NCBI RefSeq assembly: GCF_017592335.1
Contig: NZ_JACNMP010000002.1
Coordinates: 81,973-145,972 of the forward strand
DNA length: 64,000 nt
From: Pseudaestuariivita rosea
Lineage (GTDB): Bacteria; Pseudomonadota; Alphaproteobacteria; Rhodobacterales; Rhodobacteraceae
Direction of reading: 5' to 3'
The stretch's first letter is position 1. Every line of letters begins with the position of its first letter. The notes below the pieces were generated by a model. It was not told where the DNA came from, ran no database searches, and saw only the letters and a list, made by a program, of their open reading frames with translations. Of the stretch, positions 27,880 to 35,616 are shown piece by piece. Both the position numbers and the translations under genes were made by a program.

Positions 27880-28856
27880 ATCTCGTCTCCGTAGGTCTCT
27901 AATGCGTTTTGGAAAATCTGGCGGTCCACGTTCCCGCCCGAGGCCGTGGCGATCACCGCATCGCCTTCGATCTGGTCCCCATGATAGAGTGCTGCGGCCA
28001 GTGCAATCGCGCCGCCGGGTTCCAGCACGATCTTCAGCCGCACAAAGGCCTGAACCATGGCGCGCAGGCAGTCAGCCTCGGGCACGACGATGCCAGGGCC
28101 GCAAAGGCGGTGCATGATCGGAAAGGTGATGTCGCCGGGTTTTTCGGTCAGAATCGCATCACAAAGCGACCCGCTGGATTTCTCATTCATCTCAATCTTC
28201 CCCGACACCAGTGACCGAGTGACGTCATCAAAGTCTTCCGGCTCAACCGGGCGGGGGCGCAGACCGGGCGCTTTCGCCTCAAGCGCCAGCGCGATGCCCG
28301 AGGTAAACCCGCCGCCACCGCAACAGACCAGAACATCGGCTTGGTCGATGCCTTCCGCAGCAGCTTGTTCGGCGATCTCAAGCCCACAGGTGCCCTGACC
28401 GGCGATGACCTGCGGTTCGTCAAAGGGTTTGATCAAGGTCAGCCCCTTCTCAGCCGCCAGCTTTGCGCCGATTTCTTCGCGGCTTTCGCCCGCACGATCA
28501 TACAGCACAACCTCGGCCCCCAGGGCCCGCGTGTTGTCGATTTTCAACTGCGGCGCGTCGCTTGGCATGACGATGGTCGCGGGTGCCCCGTGCAGGCGCG
28601 CGGCCAAGGCCACCCCCTGCGCGTGGTTGCCCGAGGAAAACGCGATCACGCCGGTTTTCAGCGCATTGTCCGTCAGCGCCGATATCGCCGACCATGCCCC
28701 GCGGAACTTGAACGATCCGGTGTGTTGCAGACATTCGGCCTTCACAAACACCCGCCGCCCCGCGATATCATCCAGAAAGGGCGACGACAGCAATGGCGTC
28801 CTGCGCGCGTGGCCCTGCAACCGCCCGGCCGCCTGTTCGATCATATCTATGTTCAT
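27876..28856 (-). CDS. Threonine/serine dehydratase (PLP fold type II)
   Basis: 326-residue pyridoxal-phosphate enzyme resembling catabolic threonine ammonia-lyase or serine racemase. The PLP lysine is Lys50 in TGSFKFRG. The phosphate-binding glycine loop reads CCGGGGFTSG, and SSGNHAQGVALAA is the Asn-loop typical of the group. There is no C-terminal ACT regulatory domain, which favours a catabolic or racemase-type enzyme over biosynthetic IlvA. The start at MNIDMIEQ (28856) overlaps the hydrolase stop by four bases; an open frame further upstream lies inside the hydrolase gene. Confidence 0.88.
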   Translation of the reverse strand: MNIDMIEQAAGRLQGHARRTPLLSSPFLDDIAGRRVFVKAECLQHTGSFKFRGAWSAISALTDNALKTGVIAFSSGNHAQGVALAARLHGAPATIVMPSDAPQLKIDNTRALGAEVVLYDRAGESREEIGAKLAAEKGLTLIKPFDEPQVIAGQGTCGLEIAEQAAAEGIDQADVLVCCGGGGFTSGIALALEAKAPGLRPRPVEPEDFDDVTRSLVSGKIEMNEKSSGSLCDAILTEKPGDITFPIMHRLCGPGIVVPEADCLRAMVQAFVRLKIVLEPGGAIALAAALYHGDQIEGDAVIATASGGNVDRQIFQNALETYGDEI

Positions 28857-29683
28857 TGCATCTGCCCTATCCATTCCGTGATGGCCGCGATGGCCTGTGG
28901 TTCGTTCAGAAAGGGCACGTGGCCGCGATCCGGCACCTCGGCGTAAACAGTGTTTTCCGCAATCTGGCACATCTTTTTCGCCGTCTCCGCTGACAGGATG
29001 TCTGAATTCTGCCCCCGGATCAGGCCATGGGGCACTTTCGTAACAGCCGTGTAAAGCGGCCAAAGGTCGGGCAGGGCGCCCGTGGCCGACTGTTCCAGCA
29101 CCGCGCGCCGCAGCAGCGGGTCATAGCGCAGATCCAGCCCGTCGTCCGCCTGCACCCATATATTGCGCGCGTATTGGCCCCATTGGTCCAGCGTGACACC
29201 GGGAAAGCGCTTGGCTTGCTTGATCTGCAACTGCTGCGCGGCTTCGGTAAAGTCCTTGTAGCCCGGCCGGTTGCCCAGATAGTCCATGATCACCGCCAGC
29301 CCCTGGGCGTCAATCTCGGGTCCTATGTCATTCAGCATCACCCCAAGCAGCCGGTCCGGATGCGCCACGGCCAGCGACATGGCGATCAGCCCGCCGCGTG
29401 ACGTGCCCAGAATGGCCGCCCTGTCCAACCCCAGATGATCCAGCAGCGCCATGGCGTCGCGGCTTTCCTGAATGATGCTATAGCTGTGATAATCGGTATA
29501 ATCCGACCGCCCCCGCCCGCGACTGTCCAGCCGGATGACCCGAACCTGATCCGCGAAGTGGTCGACAACGGGCTGAAAATCATCGCCATTGCGTGTCAGT
29601 CCCGCCAGACAGAGCACGGGTAATCCGGTGCCCTGATCCCGGTAGTAAAGCGATAGGCCGTCACTGGTCTTGAACGTCGTCAT
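28853..29683 (-). CDS. Alpha/beta hydrolase
   Basis: 276-residue alpha/beta-hydrolase-fold enzyme. Ser95 is in the nucleophile elbow GTSRGG, the oxyanion segment reads LAGLTRNGDDF, and the catalytic His is in PDRGHVPFLNEP near the C-terminus. Close family members include proline iminopeptidase-like and ester- or lactone-cleaving enzymes; no specific substrate can be assigned. It is second in the reverse operon, sharing one base with the HAD stop and overlapping the dehydratase start. Confidence 0.87.
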   Translation of the reverse strand: MTTFKTSDGLSLYYRDQGTGLPVLCLAGLTRNGDDFQPVVDHFADQVRVIRLDSRGRGRSDYTDYHSYSIIQESRDAMALLDHLGLDRAAILGTSRGGLIAMSLAVAHPDRLLGVMLNDIGPEIDAQGLAVIMDYLGNRPGYKDFTEAAQQLQIKQAKRFPGVTLDQWGQYARNIWVQADDGLDLRYDPLLRRAVLEQSATGALPDLWPLYTAVTKVPHGLIRGQNSDILSAETAKKMCQIAENTVYAEVPDRGHVPFLNEPQAIAAITEWIGQMQ

Positions 29684-30363
29684 CAGCTTAGCAGGCCCGG
29701 AATGCCGGACAGATCGCTCAGGATGTGGTCAGGGCGGCCCGGCAGACGGTCGATGGGTTCACCCATGCGGTTGACCCAGGCGGTCACAAAGCCATAGCTG
29801 GCCGCAGCGGCCGCATCCCATCCGTTTGAGGAGACGAACAGCACTTGATCTTTGCTGCAGCCAAAGCGTTGCCCCACCATGTCATAGACACGGGCATCGG
29901 GTTTGAAGATGCTCACATCCTCGACCGATAGAACCTGATCCAGCAACCGGCCCAGGCCCGCCGATTGCACAGCGCTGTCTAGCATCGCGGGGGCGCCATT
30001 GGACAGGATGCCGGTCTGGTGCCCCCTGTCTTTTAGCTGCTGCAACATCGCAGGCACCTCGGGGTAGGCCGACAGATGTTCGTAAAGCTGCAACAGATCG
30101 GCGCGCAGGGTGTCCGATGTCTGGCCCGCAGCCTCTAACGCCCAATCCAGCGCGTCCTGTGTCACCTGCCAGAAATCCGTGTGATCGCCGGTGATGGCGC
30201 GCAGCCATGTGTATTGCAGCTGCTTCAGCCGCCAGTCCCGCGCGACGCTTTGCCAATGGGGGGCGAAATCTGCGTGCTCGGGGCGGTCGGCCAGTTCGCG
30301 CGCGGCGGCCGAGACATCGAACAACGTGCCATAGGCATCAAAGATGCAGGTTGTAATCGCCAT
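29683..30363 (-). CDS. Haloacid dehalogenase type II
   Basis: 226-residue L-2-haloacid dehalogenase-type HAD enzyme. Motif I is FDAYGTLFDV (nucleophile Asp9), motif II GILSNGAPAML, motif III KPDARVYDM, and then VSSNGWDAAAAASYGF, the type II signature region including the Asp. The conserved WRLKQLQYTWLR helix also fits. It would remove halide from short 2-haloacids, useful in a marine setting, though some members act on other substrates. It starts with ATG behind a GGGGGGAC stretch and leads the four-gene operon. Confidence 0.88.
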   Translation of the reverse strand: MAITTCIFDAYGTLFDVSAAARELADRPEHADFAPHWQSVARDWRLKQLQYTWLRAITGDHTDFWQVTQDALDWALEAAGQTSDTLRADLLQLYEHLSAYPEVPAMLQQLKDRGHQTGILSNGAPAMLDSAVQSAGLGRLLDQVLSVEDVSIFKPDARVYDMVGQRFGCSKDQVLFVSSNGWDAAAAASYGFVTAWVNRMGEPIDRLPGRPDHILSDLSGIPGLLS

Positions 30364-30417
30364 TGTCCCCCCTTTTTCTTAACGGCACCTTGGGGGGAAA
30401 ATCGGCGGGAAACAACC

Positions 30418-31206
30418 CTAGATCAGGTACAGATCAATAAGGGCAAAGCCACCCATGAAATGCGCCGCAGCCGTAAAGCCATAGGCACCAAAGGCGGTCA
30501 GCGTCTGCATCTTGGTCATCGGGCGTTGCAGGTTGCTGATGTCGGGCGTCGTAAACAGGTTCTGCGCACCCATCAGGGCAAAGATGAACAAAACCGTCGA
30601 CTGCATATAGATCGCGACGGCGGCGAAAGCGGCGCTCATCGCGACGGCGACGACGGTGGCCAGTGGCGGCCAGATCGCATAGGCGATAATCCTGACGCAG
30701 CGCCCGCCATCCAGTGGCCAGAAGGGCAGCAGATTGAAAAAGTTCAGAACGCCCATGACGCTGGCGAAAATCCACAGAAAATGCGACACCTGTGGCCATG
30801 TTTCGACCGTCAGACCCGATACGGCAAAGGCCAGCACCATCGGCGCCAGACAGATGCCCGGACCCATCAGCGAGATAAAGAAATCCTCGGCCTGGGTGTC
30901 GGGCAGCCTGTCTGATATCGCAACGCCCCCCATCAGCGGGATCAGGCGAAAGCGCGCATCATCGTGGCCGCAAATGCGATAGGCGGCGACATGGCCATAT
31001 TCGTGGATCACGACGCCGGTCACAATCGCCACGCCATACATCGGGCCGAAAAACCAGGCAGCGGCGACAAAGGCGGCGACGGCCAGTATCATGCCTTCCA
31101 GATCCATGCCCTGGATCTGCCCTTGCCCATTTGCAAACAGGCCTTCGCGCAGGGTGTAGGTTGTTGCCGCACAAAGGGCGAGCGACCAGAATAGAAATGC
31201 CATCAT
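30418..31206 (-). CDS. Site-2 protease-like M50 metallopeptidase
   Basis: 262-residue polytopic membrane protein with the zinc-binding motif HEYGH (68-72) inside a membrane helix and the second motif NLLPFWPLDGG (about 160-170), both characteristic of intramembrane M50 proteases. About six membrane segments are visible. The family cleaves membrane-embedded regulators such as anti-sigma factors, or acts in protein processing; its target here is unknown. I start at the ATG pair 31206/31203 (GGA at good spacing for the second). A TTG at 31236 would add ten polar residues. It lies downstream of the small SoxR-linked gene on the same strand. Confidence 0.85.
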   Translation of the reverse strand: MMAFLFWSLALCAATTYTLREGLFANGQGQIQGMDLEGMILAVAAFVAAAWFFGPMYGVAIVTGVVIHEYGHVAAYRICGHDDARFRLIPLMGGVAISDRLPDTQAEDFFISLMGPGICLAPMVLAFAVSGLTVETWPQVSHFLWIFASVMGVLNFFNLLPFWPLDGGRCVRIIAYAIWPPLATVVAVAMSAAFAAVAIYMQSTVLFIFALMGAQNLFTTPDISNLQRPMTKMQTLTAFGAYGFTAAAHFMGGFALIDLYLI

Positions 31207-31267
31207 AAATCCATTTTTGTTTCCGCTTTGATCCAAAATCGGCGCGGCGAAATAAAGACCTTTTGTG

Positions 31268-31312
31268 GGTTTTGAAAAGAAAAGCGCGCGCCTTGTGGTG
31301 CGCGGGGCACAA
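31268..31312 (-). terminator. Possible terminator after the DUF1127-like gene
   Basis: Read on the reverse strand, a GCGC-rich stem (CCGCGC ... GCGCGC around ACCACAAG) is followed by TTTTCTTTTC. The stem is short, but the T-rich tail and the position a few bases after the small gene's stop suggest a terminator separating it from the M50 gene. Confidence 0.45.
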
Positions 31313-31314
31313 CC

Positions 31315-31464
31315 TTAGCGACGCAAGGTGTCGCGGATACATGCGATCTGGTGGTCGCGTTCGAGGCCTATGTCCTTTGCTGCGTGTTCGTTGATGTCGA
31401 TCAAGCGCAGACGAGGGTGGCGCCTGCGTCGAAGGGCGTGCAGTATGGCTATGATCTTTTTCAA
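31315..31464 (-). CDS. Small arginine-rich DUF1127-like protein
   Basis: A 49-residue protein beginning at TTG (31464), with GGGA eight bases upstream, and ending in TAA. It is strongly basic: an N-terminal KKIIAILHALRRRRHPRLRL helix is followed by LIDINEHAAKDIGLERDHQ, which matches the LxDxxxxxxxDIGLxR core of DUF1127/YjiS-like small proteins. Those proteins are often stress- or phosphate-responsive and RNA- or metabolism-linked in alphaproteobacteria. It lies directly downstream of a SoxR-box promoter, about 36 bases after the expected transcription start, and divergent from soxR, so redox-stress induction is likely. Confidence 0.72.
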   Translation of the reverse strand: MKKIIAILHALRRRRHPRLRLIDINEHAAKDIGLERDHQIACIRDTLRR

Positions 31465-31506
31465 TATGTCTGTCCCGGTCTGTTGATTTTTAGAACATGG
31501 ACAGGC

Positions 31507-31537
31507 ACTGTAATTCCTGAAGTTAACTTTAGGTCAA
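31507..31537 (-). promoter_or_regulatory. SoxR-dependent promoter facing the small gene
   Basis: On the reverse strand TTGACC (31537-31532) and TACAGT (31512-31507) are separated by 19 bases, the over-long spacer typical of MerR/SoxR-activated promoters. The spacer contains the SoxR box. The whole stretch closely resembles the Escherichia coli soxS promoter, including the AGGAATTA junction before the -10. Confidence 0.75.
31516..31533. promoter_or_regulatory. SoxR box
   Basis: CCTGAAGTTAACTTTAGG, an 18-base near-palindrome differing at only two positions from the consensus CCTCAAGTTAACTTGAGG. It lies 14 bases before the soxR start and inside the divergent 19-base spacer, so one site can serve both directions. 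Confidence 0.88.
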
Positions 31538-31547
31538 ATGGATTATT

Positions 31548-31988
31548 ATGATAAAAAACAGTGATTTAACTGTGGGTGAGCTGGCCGCGCGGTCGGGTGT
31601 GGCGGTGTCGGCCGTGCATTATTACGAAGCACAGGGGTTGATATCGGGGTGGCGCACGGCAGCCAATCACAGGCGCTATGATCGTGCCATGCTGCGCCGG
31701 ATCGCCGTGATTAAGGTGGCCCAATCGGTCGGGCTGAGCCTGTCTGAGATACGGCAAGCCCTGTCCGATTTCCCGGCCGAAGCAAAGCTAAGCGCAAAGG
31801 ATTGGCGCCGTATTTCAAAGGGGTGGCGGGATGTGATTGATGAGCGCATCCGATTACTGACCCTTCTGAAAGAACAGCTGGATGGCTGCATCGGCTGCGG
31901 ATGCCTGTCCCTGGGGAAATGTCCGCTGTACAATCCAGATGATCAGTTGGGTCAAAAAGGTCCGGGTGCCAGACGGTGGATCGAGTGA
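31548..31988 (+). CDS. soxR: Redox-sensitive transcriptional activator SoxR
   Basis: 146-residue MerR-family regulator with a [2Fe-2S] cluster that activates promoters when oxidised by redox-cycling compounds. The winged-helix N-terminus reads LTVGELAARSGVAVSAVHYY. The dimerisation helix is followed by the cluster ligands Cys114, Cys117, Cys119 and Cys125 (CIGCGCLSLGKC), the exact SoxR spacing. The SoxR box sits just before the ATG. No soxS is present, as usual outside the enterics; the divergent small gene is the evident local target. Confidence 0.95.
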   Translation: MIKNSDLTVGELAARSGVAVSAVHYYEAQGLISGWRTAANHRRYDRAMLRRIAVIKVAQSVGLSLSEIRQALSDFPAEAKLSAKDWRRISKGWRDVIDERIRLLTLLKEQLDGCIGCGCLSLGKCPLYNPDDQLGQKGPGARRWIE

Positions 31989-32277
31989 AAGAGCAGGTAG
32001 ATGAAACGCCCTTGGCCCCGCGGCGCCTTGCGGCGGCAGGGTGTTGGGTCTGATCTGATAAGAAAGGTGGCGCCACCGTCTTGAAGGTTGGTTTAGCCAG
32101 AAAGGGGTCGCAACGCCCCCGCTTTCAACTTTCATGCATGATCTTTCAGGCGGCTTGTGGTTTGGGTCGTGAAGCCAAAACACAAGTTCTGGAAAACCAT
32201 TCTTGGTCCGATATCGTGATGCCGGGTTTTAGGCGAGAAATGCTAACGTCCGGTTGTAGCTGCGCACGGTGGGATTT
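31989..32277. other. Intergenic stretch without recognisable gene
   Basis: About 290 bases between the soxR stop and the palindromic repeat. A perfect 12-base palindrome (GGTGGCGCCACC, 32066-32077) is visible. Open frames here lack start sites with ribosome-binding sites and show no family features. It may contain a small RNA or a decayed element, but nothing supports either directly. Confidence 0.4.
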
Positions 32278-32364
32278 GAGTATTTTTGCCAAGAAGAAGG
32301 GGCTTATCGCGTTTAATACCTTCTTCTTGGTCTAAATACTCCGGGGTGTGGGGCAGAGCCCCAC
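32278..32364. repeat. Dispersed long palindrome, copy 2 (3' of fabI)
   Basis: 22-base arms 32278-32299 and 32320-32341 pair at 19 of 22 positions around a 20-base loop, followed by the hairpin TGGGGC-AGA-GCCCCA (32349-32363). Arms differ from copy 1 at one base (left) and two bases (right), while the loops are unrelated. It ends about 10 bases beyond the fabI stop, so it would form the 3' end of the fabA-fabB-fabI mRNA. Confidence 0.82.
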
Positions 32365-32374
32365 GATAATCTTA

Positions 32375-33163
32375 TCAAAGATTTTCAGGCTGCGGCATGC
32401 CCAGAACGTGATAGCCGCCGTCCACACGCACCACTTCGCCAGTTGTGCTGGCGCCGTAGTCGCTGGCCAGATAGACTGCGGTGCCGCCCACGGCCTCAAG
32501 CGTTGCGTTGGCGCGTAGGGGGGCGTTGGCCTCGGTCTGGCGGAAAGTGCGCCGCGCGCCGCCAATGGCCGCACCGGCCAGCGTTTTCATTGGCCCGGGC
32601 GAGATCGCGTTGACGCGAATACCTTCTGGCCCCAGATCATTGGCCAGATACCGCACGGCCGATTCAAGTGCCGCCTTTGCCACGCCCATCACATTATAGA
32701 ACGGCGTCACGCGGTTCGATCCCTGATAGGTCAGCGTCAGGATCGTTCCGCCATTCGGCATCAGTTCCGAGGCGCGCTTGGACACGTCGATCAGCGAATA
32801 GCACGAGATCGACATCGATGTTTTGAAGTTCTCGCGCGTGGTGTTGATGAAGCGGCCCGTCAGTTCGTTTTTATCGGAATAGGCGATGGCGTGGACCAGA
32901 AAATCGATACTGCCCCATTTATCCTTCAGCGCGGCAAAGCAGGCATCCAGGCTATCGTCATCCATCACATCCACGTCGATCAGGAAATCGCTGCCCACGC
33001 TTTCGGCCAGGGGGGCCACACGTTTGCCAAAAGCCTCGCCCTGATAGCTAAAGGCCAGTTCGGCGCCTTCCTCATGCAGCGCTTTGGCGATGCCCCACGC
33101 GATGGAACGTTCATTTGCGACACCCATAATCAGGCCGCGTTTTCCGGTCATCAAATTCGCCAT
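32375..33163 (-). CDS. fabI: Enoyl-ACP reductase (NADH), FabI
   Basis: Reduces trans-2-enoyl-ACP in the last step of each fatty-acid elongation cycle. 262 residues with the FabI nucleotide-binding pattern GVANERSIAWGIA (14-26) and the catalytic Tyr156-x6-Lys163 (YNVMGVAK), numbered as in E. coli. SPGPMKTLAG is also typical. I start at MANLMTGKRG (33163), 7 bases after fabB; the open frame further upstream enters fabB. It is the third gene of fabA-fabB-fabI, the unsaturated fatty-acid branch plus the reductase. Confidence 0.96.
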   Translation of the reverse strand: MANLMTGKRGLIMGVANERSIAWGIAKALHEEGAELAFSYQGEAFGKRVAPLAESVGSDFLIDVDVMDDDSLDACFAALKDKWGSIDFLVHAIAYSDKNELTGRFINTTRENFKTSMSISCYSLIDVSKRASELMPNGGTILTLTYQGSNRVTPFYNVMGVAKAALESAVRYLANDLGPEGIRVNAISPGPMKTLAGAAIGGARRTFRQTEANAPLRANATLEAVGGTAVYLASDYGASTTGEVVRVDGGYHVLGMPQPENL

Positions 33164-33170
33164 CGTGAAA

Positions 33171-34400
33171 TTATCCGTTATACTTTGAAAGAAGCATCGA
33201 CCCGTTCGTGCCGCCAAAGCCGAAACTGTTGGTCATGACTGTGTCCAGTCCTGCGTTTTCGACCAGGTCGGTCGCGATTTCGGCGGGGTCCAGCGCCGGG
33301 TCCAGCGTTTCGACATTGATCGAGGGCGCAATGAAATCGTTTTCCAGCATCAGAAGGCAATAGATTGCCTCTTGCGCGCCGGTGGCCCCCTGGCTGTGGC
33401 CGGTCATCGATTTGGTTGAACTGATGGGCGGCGTGTTACCCTGGCCAAAGACGCGGCGCACGGCCTCAACCTCGCCCACATCGCCGACAGGGGTCGAGGT
33501 GCCGTGGGCGTTGATATAGCTGACGCGGCGCCCGTCGGGGATCGTCTCCAACGCCAGACGCATCGCGCGTTCGCCGCCTTCGCCCGAGGGCGCGACCATG
33601 TCGTGCCCGTCGGATGTGGCGGCAAAGCCCGTGACCTCGGCATAGATCTTGGCGCCGCGAGCCTTGGCGCGTTCCAGTTCCTCAAGCACGACAATCCCGC
33701 CGCCGCCTGCGATCACGAAACCATCGCGGTCGGCGTCAAAGGCGCGGGAGGCCTTTTCGGGGGTGTCGTTATACTTGCTGCTCATCGCGCCCATGGCATC
33801 GAAAAGGCAGGACAGGGTCCAGTCCAGTTCCTCGCCCCCGCCTGCGAACATCACATCTTGCTTGCCATACTGGATCTGCTCGGCCGCATTGCCGATGCAG
33901 TGCAGCGATGTCGAACAGGCCGAGGTGATGGAATAGTTGATGCCCTTGATCTGAAAGGCCGTCGACAGGTTCGCCGAAATGGTCGAGGACATGCATTTCG
34001 GCACCGCAAAGGGGCCAATCCGCTTGGGTGCACCCTTTTCAAGAACGGTCTGATGGGCCACCAGCATCGCGCTGGTCGACGGGCCGCCGGACCCGGCCAC
34101 AAGCCCGGTGCGCGGGTTGACCACATCGCTTTCCTCAAGCCCCGCATCGGCAATCGCCTGCTCCATCGCGATATGGGCATAAGCCGCGCCGGGCCCCATA
34201 AACCGCAGCTTGCGCTTGTCGATGTGATCTTCGGGCGTGATTTTTAGCGTACCGGCAATCTGGCTGCGAAAGCCGTGTTCGGCCATTTCATCGGAAAAGA
34301 CGACGCCCGATTTACCCTGACGCAAGGCGCTGGTCACTTCGGTCGCGTTGTTCCCGATAGGCGACACGACTCCCAGACCTGTGACGACGACACGGCGCAT
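33171..34400 (-). CDS. fabB: 3-oxoacyl-ACP synthase I
   Basis: Condensing enzyme that elongates the cis-3-decenoyl-ACP made by FabA, needed for unsaturated fatty acids. 409 residues. The active-site Cys is in [12 protein letters not shown] (about 163). The two catalytic His lie in [12 protein letters not shown] and [10 protein letters not shown], and the C-terminus has [11 protein letters not shown]. The ATG at 34400 is preceded by GGGGG at good spacing. It lies 18 bases after fabA and 7 bases before fabI in one operon. Confidence 0.95.
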   Translation of the reverse strand: MRRVVVTGLGVVSPIGNNATEVTSALRQGKSGVVFSDEMAEHGFRSQIAGTLKITPEDHIDKRKLRFMGPGAAYAHIAMEQAIADAGLEESDVVNPRTGLVAGSGGPSTSAMLVAHQTVLEKGAPKRIGPFAVPKCMSSTISANLSTAFQIKGINYSITSACSTSLHCIGNAAEQIQYGKQDVMFAGGGEELDWTLSCLFDAMGAMSSKYNDTPEKASRAFDADRDGFVIAGGGGIVVLEELERAKARGAKIYAEVTGFAATSDGHDMVAPSGEGGERAMRLALETIPDGRRVSYINAHGTSTPVGDVGEVEAVRRVFGQGNTPPISSTKSMTGHSQGATGAQEAIYCLLMLENDFIAPSINVETLDPALDPAEIATDLVENAGLDTVMTNSFGFGGTNGSMLLSKYNG

Positions 34401-34418
34401 ATGCAAACCCCCTGATAC

Positions 34419-34928
34419 TTAGCCGGCGGTGGACAGGCCGACTTTCATGCCCTTGACCTCATAGATGGGTTCGCCGTCCGCCTCAACCCGGCCGTCAGCA
34501 ACGCCCATTTTCAGCCTGCGGTCGATTACACGGGTGAAGTCGACGAAATAGCGGATCACCTTGCGTTCGGGCGTAACCATGCCGGTCAGCTTGACCTCGC
34601 CCACGCCCAGGGCCATGCCCAACCCCTGCCAGCCGCGCCAGCCCAGGTTAAAGCCCGTCAGCTGCCAAAGGCCATCCAGACCCAGACAGCCCGGCATGAT
34701 CGGATTGCCGGGGAAGTGGCATTTAAAGAACCAAAGATCGGGCGTGATGTCGAATTCAGCCACAACGTGGCCTTTTCCATGGGCACCGCCATCGGCGCTG
34801 ATATCGGTGATCCGGTCCATCATCAGCATCGGCGGTTCCGGCAACTGGGCATTGCCGGGGCCGAACAATTCGCCCTTTGCGCATTTCAGCAACGCCTCTT
34901 TGTCAAAACTTGTCGGAAAATCGCCCAT
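34419..34928 (-). CDS. fabA: 3-hydroxydecanoyl-ACP dehydratase/isomerase
   Basis: Dehydrates 3-hydroxyacyl-ACP and isomerises trans-2- to cis-3-decenoyl-ACP, the branch point to unsaturated fatty acids. 169 residues with catalytic His71 in [12 protein letters not shown] and Asp85 in LGLDGLWQL, one residue offset from E. coli FabA. It heads the fabA-fabB-fabI operon, divergent from irr across about 160 bases. Confidence 0.96.
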   Translation of the reverse strand: MGDFPTSFDKEALLKCAKGELFGPGNAQLPEPPMLMMDRITDISADGGAHGKGHVVAEFDITPDLWFFKCHFPGNPIMPGCLGLDGLWQLTGFNLGWRGWQGLGMALGVGEVKLTGMVTPERKVIRYFVDFTRVIDRRLKMGVADGRVEADGEPIYEVKGMKVGLSTAG

Positions 34929-35023
34929 GTACCCCGTGCCCTTCGGTTCTGTTTACTTTTCAAGGTGATGTAACACCGTCATATCCACCGGTGCAAGCGC
35001 GGCAAATTGCAGTTGCGACCGAT

Positions 35024-35059
35024 TTTCAATTGAAACCAAGGGGGCGCTGCCCCTATATA
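35024..35059 (+). promoter_or_regulatory. Palindrome and promoter in the fabA-irr gap
   Basis: TTTCAATTGAAA (35024-35035) is a perfect 12-base palindrome. Its right half gives a -35-like TTGAAA (35030-35035), with TATATA 18 bases further (35054-35059), a plausible irr promoter. GGGGC-GCT-GCCCC (35041-35053) lies in the spacer. The palindrome is a candidate operator for irr or for the divergent fab operon. Confidence 0.5.
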
Positions 35060-35087
35060 AAGGACAGGACAGAGGTAAGAGGCAGAA

Positions 35088-35510
35088 ATGCACACCGAAG
35101 CAATTGAACGTGGAACCGACTGGCTGAACGGGGCAGGGCTGCGCCCGACCCGGCAACGCGTGGCGCTGGCATCACTGCTGGTGGGCGACGGCAACGATCG
35201 CCATGTGACCGCCGAAAGCCTGTTTGAGGCCGCTTCGAAATCCGGTGAGAAAGTGTCGCTGGCCACTGTTTACAATACTCTGCGTGCATTTTGCGATGCG
35301 GGCCTGATGCAGGAAATCATGGTCGATGGTACGAAAAGCTATTTCGACACCAACGTCGATGACCACCCGCATTTCTTCTGGGAAGACAGCAGCACCCTGA
35401 CCGACGCCCCCGCAGATCAGCTTGAGATCTGCCGTCTGCCCGAAGCCCCTGCAGGCGCCGAGGTCGCGAAGGTCGATGTGGTGATCCGGCTTAGGAAGCT
35501 GTCTGACTAA
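35088..35510 (+). CDS. irr: Iron response regulator Irr (Fur family)
   Basis: 140-residue Fur-superfamily repressor/activator used by alphaproteobacteria to control haem synthesis, iron storage and iron uptake according to haem status. The winged helix includes RPTRQRVALASLL and VSLATVYNTLRAF; the metal/haem region is HPHFF (His93, His95). The N-terminal haem regulatory CP motif of Bradyrhizobium Irr is absent, as in other Rhodobacterales. Position next to fabA is the usual alphaproteobacterial arrangement for irr and supports the call over generic Fur. Confidence 0.9.
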   Translation: MHTEAIERGTDWLNGAGLRPTRQRVALASLLVGDGNDRHVTAESLFEAASKSGEKVSLATVYNTLRAFCDAGLMQEIMVDGTKSYFDTNVDDHPHFFWEDSSTLTDAPADQLEICRLPEAPAGAEVAKVDVVIRLRKLSD

Positions 35511-35616
35511 AGCAACTTTCTTTATTCCTTGAAATATAATTCGGTTTTACCCATAGTCGTGGGCATATTCTTGCGCGCATTCGGAATATCGTCTTTGTTT
35601 ATGGGGTCGTTGGACT

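Noticed and set aside
31351..31551. 66-codon forward frame upstream of soxR
   Set aside because: It runs through the SoxR box and promoter and is antisense to the better-supported DUF1127-like gene.
32081..32335. 84-codon forward frame after soxR
   Set aside because: No start signals and it runs into the dispersed palindrome; no recognisable protein.
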